IMG/VR virus record: IMGVR_UViG_3300000117_000335
Location: 1 to 21,369 of that record
Length of the DNA stretch: 21,369 nucleotides
Origin: a virus
Reading direction: 5' to 3' (one strand)
Shown here: one piece after another, positions 18,259 through 21,369 of the stretch
How positions within the stretch are numbered: position 1 is the stretch's first letter
Layout of the letters: the number at the start of each line of letters is the position of its first letter
Notes under the pieces: model-generated
Database searches by the model: none
Seen by the model: the letters and a program-made list of their open reading frames with translations, nothing else
Told to the model about the DNA's origin: nothing
Made by a program: the position numbers and the translations under genes

Positions 18259-18459
18259 CTAGTGTCTGCAAGTATCGCAAGTACAAATATCACCATCAAA
18301 GAAGTGATTATGAAACACGTCTTTGCAATGACATTTACAACCGCATAACTTACATCTATTTCTTTTTTTCCTTTTGGCTTTAGGTAAAAATAACTTATCT
18401 ATTTTATTAAATAGATTGTCTATTGAACCAAATAACCAGTAACAAAATTTATCCATCAT
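18259..18459 (-). CDS. Cys-rich zinc-binding-like small protein
   Basis: The 66-residue protein has a hydrophobic start (MMDKFCYWLFGSIDNLFNKI), a basic hinge (KAKRKKRNR) and a Cys/His-rich C-terminus (CKLCGCKCHCKDVFHNH, then CTCDTCRH). Seven or more Cys with several His could bind two metal ions. No family is recognised. The start overlaps the stop of the 47-aa gene (ATGATGG), suggesting coupling. Confidence 0.55.
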   Translation of the reverse strand: MMDKFCYWLFGSIDNLFNKIDKLFLPKAKRKKRNRCKLCGCKCHCKDVFHNHFFDGDICTCDTCRH

Positions 18460-18599
18460 TTACCTTGACCTTTATATTTTTTCCATGAACGTTTTTTACT
18501 TTTATTCATTGATGAAAACTTAGGTCTTCTACCAATGCTAGTTTTTTTTGGTATACGTTCATGCGGCTGTTTACTTATATCGAATTTTATTTTTGCCAT
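18456..18599 (-). CDS. Conserved 47-aa basic phage protein
   Basis: This short frame encodes MAKIKFDISKQPHERIPKKT, then SIGRRPKFSSMNKSKKRSWK and a KYKGQGK end. The 'kkTSIGrrpk.SsMnK.krRsWKkYrGQGk' sequence is a recurrent small protein of marine podoviruses. Its function is unknown. It overlaps the 38-aa frame before it by 29 bases and the following gene by 3 bases. Recognition of the conserved C-terminal motif is the main support, as no good ribosome-binding site is seen. Confidence 0.68.
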   Translation of the reverse strand: MAKIKFDISKQPHERIPKKTSIGRRPKFSSMNKSKKRSWKKYKGQGK

Positions 18600-18687
18600 A
18601 GCTTTTTTTTATCTTTTTTGTTTTTTTTACTTTAGGTTTTTTTCTGCTGTATTGACTAGCAAAACTCATAGGTGCGTATTTAGACAT
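18571..18687 (-). CDS. 38-aa Lys-rich peptide
   Basis: The frame encodes MSKYAPMSFASQYSRKKPKV and then a run dominated by Lys. GAGG lies about 12 bases before the ATG and overlaps the end of the preceding gene. It is plausible as a small basic accessory protein, but the A-rich DNA makes Lys-rich frames easy to obtain by chance. Confidence 0.4.
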   Translation of the reverse strand: MSKYAPMSFASQYSRKKPKVKKTKKIKKSYGKNKIRYK

Positions 18688-18688
18688 A

Positions 18689-19069
18689 TTATTTTTTCCT
18701 CACTAGGTCGGTTGCTTTTATTCCATAAATTGCTGCGACAATTGAAATCCAAAGTGAAACTAGCCACCATGGCATTTGCTGCAACTTCTCAAAATATAAA
18801 TCAATCTTCGCCTGGATGTCTTCATCCTCAGCGAATACTGAGTATGCTAGAAGAAACAGGGGACTTGAAACTGTTAAAAGTACAAATTCATCTTTCCAGT
18901 CTCCCTTCTGATGTTCAAATACTTTTCCAGAAAATTCAATATCCCCTCGTCTCATCTTCTCTGCATGAAGTAGTTTAGCTTCTGATAAAGCTTCTTTAGT
19001 CTTTTGTTTATCAGAATAAAGTTTGGCTCCAGTTTTTATAGCCATACCTAATAAATTCCACGGCATCAT
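18689..19069 (-). CDS. Holin-like membrane protein
   Basis: From the ATG at 19069 the protein has 126 residues. MMPWNLLGMAIKTGAKLYSD may be an amphipathic or membrane helix. A charged coiled segment with HQKGDWKDEFVLLTVSSPLF leads to a first clear span (VLLTVSSPLFLLAYSVF), and MPWWLVSLWISIVAAIYGIK gives a second. This is the layout of the 'GsWKDE...P......f.......P.W....l....a.yGi+' membrane proteins next to podovirus and siphovirus lysozymes, proposed as holins. Its ATG overlaps the lysozyme stop as ATGA, supporting a lysis-cassette role. Confidence 0.7.
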   Translation of the reverse strand: MMPWNLLGMAIKTGAKLYSDKQKTKEALSEAKLLHAEKMRRGDIEFSGKVFEHQKGDWKDEFVLLTVSSPLFLLAYSVFAEDEDIQAKIDLYFEKLQQMPWWLVSLWISIVAAIYGIKATDLVRKK

Positions 19070-19491
19070 AATCCACAATTCCTCATAATGTTTGCTAGCT
19101 CCTGGCAACGATTAGGGGTTTGCATATGCCATTTACTATCTAGCATTTGTTCAGCAGCTTCTCCATAGTCTGGTATCCCTAAAGCTTCAAACATGTTTCT
19201 AAATTTTGATACTCCTGCTTCTCCCAATTGGAATACCATAGAAGTAATGACATCTATTGCATCGTCTGCAATATCTAGATGTTCAGTTAATCTAAGCGCA
19301 GCTCGTCTTGCAATACCAAAATCATTATCAAATATTTCTTCTAATAGTTCTTTGTCATACACTTTGTCATCTTCAAAGTTATCTTCCTTAGTAATCTTAT
19401 GACCATAACCAATGGTTCTATAACCTAGGGTATCGACATATACCTGGTTTCTAAAACCTTCATGTTCTTTTATAATTTCTTTAATCTTCAT
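19066..19491 (-). CDS. T4-type lysozyme (GH24 endolysin)
   Basis: The 141-residue protein has the GH24 catalytic triad at exactly the T4 lysozyme positions: E11 (KEHEGFRN), D20 (VYVDTLG) and T26 (YRTIGYGH). It cleaves the glycosidic bond in peptidoglycan to release progeny. The C-terminal helical lobe includes ITSMVFQLGEAGVSKFRNMF and WHMQTPNRCQELANIM, corresponding to the 'vfnlG..g...F..ml' and 'w..qtp.Ra..l...+' of the family. No signal peptide is present, so it needs a holin, and a holin-like gene directly follows. The start overlaps the upstream nuclease gene by 11 bases. Confidence 0.94.
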   Translation of the reverse strand: MKIKEIIKEHEGFRNQVYVDTLGYRTIGYGHKITKEDNFEDDKVYDKELLEEIFDNDFGIARRAALRLTEHLDIADDAIDVITSMVFQLGEAGVSKFRNMFEALGIPDYGEAAEQMLDSKWHMQTPNRCQELANIMRNCGL

Positions 19492-19786
19492 ATATTATTT
19501 TTACACCAAGTTTACGTTGTAGGCTAGTCAAAGGTCTGAATATTTTGGTGCCACCATTTCGCCTAACTTTTTGACCTAAACGGTTAACAAACGTAGTGCC
19601 TTTTATTCTACGATTTAAAGCCTTTACATCATAAGCTTTATATTCGCCTGTCTTTTTATTGAGGGTAACTATATCAATGGGACCCAAGCCGCCAACGGGT
19701 AAAAATACAAGTAACTCTGGATTGTTTGCAAATTTAGTCTGTGCTTTTAATTCACAAACTAGACCTTTAATATTTTTGGCTGCCAT
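19481..19786 (-). CDS. Small PD-(D/E)XK nuclease, Holliday-junction-resolvase-like
   Basis: The 101-residue protein reads NIKGLVCELKAQTKFANNPE, then VFLPVGGLGPIDIVTLNKKT and EYKAYDVKALNRR. E12, D38 (GPIDIV) and D53-V-K55 form the PD-(D/E)XK active site, with Asp in place of the usual Glu in the last motif. The order helix-E, strand, 'GpiDiv', strand 'yDVKa' matches small resolvases (Hjc/archaeal type) and the endonucleases used by phages to debranch DNA before packaging. It stands immediately before the lysozyme gene. Resolvase activity is inferred from fold and size. Confidence 0.68.
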   Translation of the reverse strand: MAAKNIKGLVCELKAQTKFANNPELLVFLPVGGLGPIDIVTLNKKTGEYKAYDVKALNRRIKGTTFVNRLGQKVRRNGGTKIFRPLTSLQRKLGVKIIYED

Positions 19787-19826
19787 GGTTTCATAGTTTG
19801 ATCTTTCCCTTGTCCAGCCTGGTTAA

Positions 19827-20066
19827 TTAATTACCACTCCATTTAAAGAAACCAACGATAGCTCCCAATAGTCCTGCAAAAAAGATTAAAACATTTACAG
19901 CACCTTTACCTTTATTCATGTCGGTCCTTAAATCTTTGATGTCTTTACGCATTTCATCTATTGCTTTGAATAGAGTCTTCATTCTTTCAGCGCAAACTTT
20001 CTCGTGAGAAGATAATCTAAAACCAACTTGTTCAGTAGGGGTAATAGATTTCTTTTTTCTAGGCAT
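19827..20066 (-). CDS. Coiled-coil plus C-terminal membrane anchor protein (lysis-type)
   Basis: The 79-residue protein has a basic N-terminus (MPRKKKSITPTEQVGFRLSS), a charged helix (MKTLFKAIDEMRKDIKDLRT) and one C-terminal transmembrane span (VNVLIFFAGLLGAIVGFFKW). Coiled coil followed by a C-terminal anchor is the plan of XhlA-like lysis accessory proteins and of some holins. No signal peptide is present. It lies upstream of the nuclease and lysozyme genes. Holin, antiholin or accessory cannot be told apart from the sequence. Confidence 0.62.
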   Translation of the reverse strand: MPRKKKSITPTEQVGFRLSSHEKVCAERMKTLFKAIDEMRKDIKDLRTDMNKGKGAVNVLIFFAGLLGAIVGFFKWSGN

Positions 20067-20074
20067 AGCTCACT

Positions 20075-20197
20075 CTATAGTTTTTTTAAATTTTTTATAA
20101 ATTTTTCTTTAAATTTTATTATTTCTTTTTTTAAATTTTTCAAAGCCTTTTTCAAGTCTGTTAATTCATCCCAATCTTTCATAAAATTATCAAACAT
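20075..20197 (-). CDS. 40-aa amphipathic Lys/Leu helix peptide
   Basis: The short frame encodes MFDNFMKDWDELTDLKKALK, followed by a Lys/Ile/Phe-rich helical repeat ending NLKKL. A good AAAGGA site lies 2-7 bases before the ATG, and its first 8 bases overlap the stop of the secreted-protein gene. Regular spacing of Leu/Ile/Phe suggests an amphipathic helix. It fills what would otherwise be a 123-base gap. It may be real, but the A-rich sequence favours such frames by chance. Confidence 0.45.
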   Translation of the reverse strand: MFDNFMKDWDELTDLKKALKNLKKEIIKFKEKFIKNLKKL

Positions 20198-20405
20198 TTT
20201 CCTTTGGTACCTCATTACAAAAATAGTTCATATATAATTTATTATCCTCAATACTGTCTTTCATTTCTACTGAAAAAGATTTAATTAATTGTCCACCTGC
20301 ACCGACACACTCAGACCAAGACTTAAACTCTGTAGGTAAGGTTGCGGTATTATTACAATAGCCTGTTATAGCAGAGCATATGCTAAAGGCTAGTATAAAT
20401 TTCAT
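20190..20405 (-). CDS. Small secreted Cys-containing protein
   Basis: The 71-residue protein has a signal peptide, MKFILAFSICSAITGYC, and then a short mature part with EFKSWSECVGAGG and YMNYFCNEVP. The two conserved Cys after the signal could form a disulfide. The 'F.sW..C..aG........' and '..y.C.e' pattern recurs in marine phage lysis regions. The Tyr before Cys17 does not fit a lipobox, so it is probably a soluble periplasmic protein. Its role may be in lysis or envelope modification, which is inferred from the neighbours. It overlaps the tail-chaperone gene end by one base. Confidence 0.65.
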   Translation of the reverse strand: MKFILAFSICSAITGYCNNTATLPTEFKSWSECVGAGGQLIKSFSVEMKDSIEDNKLYMNYFCNEVPKENV

Positions 20406-20770
20406 TATGCTGGTTTAGTAGGGAATACCACAGCTTCAACATCAGCAACAGTAGTTAAACCATTTGTTATATCTCTTAATGCTTGTCTATAAGTTGTCAT
20501 CTCTGCACTCATAGTATTATCAGATAAAGCAAGATAATCTGTATCTGTTAATAGTTTATTTCTTTTGGTTCTTAAATTAGTAATAGCTACATTAAAATCT
20601 GCCTGTGCATCAAGAGCATCTAATTGTGCTTGAGTAGGTTGTACAATATCTAAATTCCATTCTTTAATGTAAGCACCTTTGCCATCACTATCGTCTTGAA
20701 GTAATACATCTTTTTTGAAATCTACTTCTGAACCTACATATAATTTTATTTTAGTTGAAAGTTGTGTCAT
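20405..20770 (-). CDS. Phage tail assembly chaperone-like protein (XkdW/DUF4376 type)
   Basis: In this 121-residue protein the conserved C-terminal half reads LRTKRNKLLTDTDYLALSDN, then YRQALRDITNGL, with a final VVFPTKP. The 'R..+L..tDy..l.D.......e...YRqaLRDl.....' followed by 'vvfPtkP' motif is that of the small proteins found after tail fibre genes in many phages (Phage_TAC/XkdW-like). They are thought to assist fibre assembly. It lies 2 bases after the receptor-binding-type gene, fitting that role. Confidence 0.75.
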   Translation of the reverse strand: MTQLSTKIKLYVGSEVDFKKDVLLQDDSDGKGAYIKEWNLDIVQPTQAQLDALDAQADFNVAITNLRTKRNKLLTDTDYLALSDNTMSAEMTTYRQALRDITNGLTTVADVEAVVFPTKPA

Positions 20771-20772
20771 AA

Positions 20773-21285
20773 TTAATCTCCTATCCTGTATGCACCGAAA
20801 AAAGTACCTGTACGAGAAAAACTCTCTGTTCCAAAAGCTGTTGATTCATACCATGCGTAAGCTTCTATATAATCAGTTGTTCCATTAAACTCTAGAATTG
20901 TTACGATTGAAGGAGTCATAGTTTTTCCAGGATTAGCTACTAAATCCCACCAATTTTCATATATACCACTAACACCATTAAATCTAATTTGAGCAGAAGC
21001 TTCTTGTAAAGCTGATGAATTATTTTCTGCAGCTCTAACTGAGAAATGACAAAAATATTTACCAGCTACATTAGGTGTAAATCTATAGTTTGTTGTGTGG
21101 TCATAACAATTATCTGTATCAAAAACTTCTTCATTAAAAAGTATTTTATTTCTACCAGCATTTGTACCTACTGTTTGGTTACTACTTAACTGTGCTTCAA
21201 AAGCTGGATAGTTTTGACCAGATATACCACTAGGTAATTCTGTTACACTAGATAAAGAATTATTTTTTAAAGTTATTATTGCCAT
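20773..21285 (-). CDS. C1q-like tail-fibre tip/receptor-binding protein
   Basis: The 170-residue beta-rich protein contains FEAQLSSNQTVGTNAGRNKI, then LFNEEVFDTDNCYDHTTNYR, and FTPNVAGKYFCHFSVRAAEN. 'F.......v...........Nev.fDtd..yd..t.rFTp..aGkY.v' followed by aromatic strands to FFGAYRIGD is the C1q/TNF-like jelly roll seen at the tips of phage fibres. It probably trimerises at the distal end and contacts the host surface. It is downstream of a gene cut by the window edge, probably the main fibre or another tip protein. Confidence 0.78.
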   Translation of the reverse strand: MAIITLKNNSLSSVTELPSGISGQNYPAFEAQLSSNQTVGTNAGRNKILFNEEVFDTDNCYDHTTNYRFTPNVAGKYFCHFSVRAAENNSSALQEASAQIRFNGVSGIYENWWDLVANPGKTMTPSIVTILEFNGTTDYIEAYAWYESTAFGTESFSRTGTFFGAYRIGD

Positions 21286-21286
21286 A

Positions 21287-21369
21287 TTATATTCCTATTA
21301 ATGCTGCGTTAGCTTCACTTGTTGGTATGTATATATTATTTTTCATATCAATTAAATACCAATAAGTGC
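21287..21369 (-). CDS. C-terminal end of a tail/fibre protein (partial)
   Basis: The last 26 or so codons of a gene entering from the right edge read TYWYLIDMKNNIYIPTSEAN and then AALIGI before TAA at 21287-21289. Only this end is visible and no fold can be assigned. One base separates its stop from the ATG of the C1q-like gene, so it belongs to the same late unit. It is probably a tail-fibre or other virion protein. Confidence 0.5.
   Translation of the reverse strand, partial: TYWYLIDMKNNIYIPTSEANAALIGI

Noticed and set aside
18535-18978. 147-codon plus-strand frame over the lysis region.
   Set aside because: It lies opposite the holin-like gene and two small minus genes, and its composition is typical of an antisense shadow.
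1-21369. CRISPR arrays, insertion sequences, phage RNA polymerase or DNA polymerase genes.
   Set aside because: No regularly spaced repeats, transposase motifs or polymerase motifs were found in any frame given or read.

Overview
The window is a segment of a temperate, podovirus-type tailed phage genome. It is strongly AT-rich and has the gene order of marine alphaproteobacterial podoviruses, with pelagiphages of SAR11 as the best guess. Three things point there: T7/BPP-1-type virion genes (TerL, portal, Bbp19-like protein, scaffold, capsid, gp11-like and gp12-like tail proteins, gp13-like protein), small proteins typical of marine podoviruses, and a tyrosine-integrase lysogeny module. No RNA polymerase, DNA polymerase, tRNA or CRISPR array is visible. 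The host assignment is inference; the phage assignment is very secure.

Layout. (a) 1-8972, minus strand: virion genes, read right to left from a small gene upstream of TerL to a gp13-like gene cut by the window edge. (b) 8973-9240: the largest gap, rich in direct and inverted repeats. (c) 9241-9657, minus: two small basic proteins. (d) 9773-10336, plus: one isolated gene behind its own promoter and palindromic operator. (e) 10333-12657, minus: TerS, an HGG-type protein, an HTH replication-like protein, a possible nuclease, small proteins and a Cro/CI-like repressor. (f) 12779-17894, plus: the early/lysogeny operon, with a RecB-like exonuclease split in two frames, a single-strand-annealing-like protein, a possible SSB, a stand-alone LexA-type winged helix, a DUF3310 protein, a tyrosine integrase and an XRE regulator. 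(g) 17895-21369, minus: a late cassette with tail-fibre tip, tail chaperone, secreted protein, PD-(D/E)XK nuclease, T4-type lysozyme and holin-like protein.

If the genome is circular or circularly permuted, the minus genes form one long late unit. It would run from about 12.7 kb leftwards through position 1 and re-enter at 21.4 kb, ending at 17.9 kb where it meets the early operon head-on with abutting stop codons.

The most interesting signal is a regulatory network. A 15-bp palindrome, TTGAC-N5-GTCAA, lies over the -35 region of three separate promoters: in front of the isolated 187-aa gene, in front of the small HTH repressor (whose mRNA appears leaderless), and in front of the integrase leader genes. 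Other points of interest are three tandem proteins sharing a C-terminal tag, a structured leader before the capsid gene, nested hairpins in the recombination operon, and the frame-split exonuclease.
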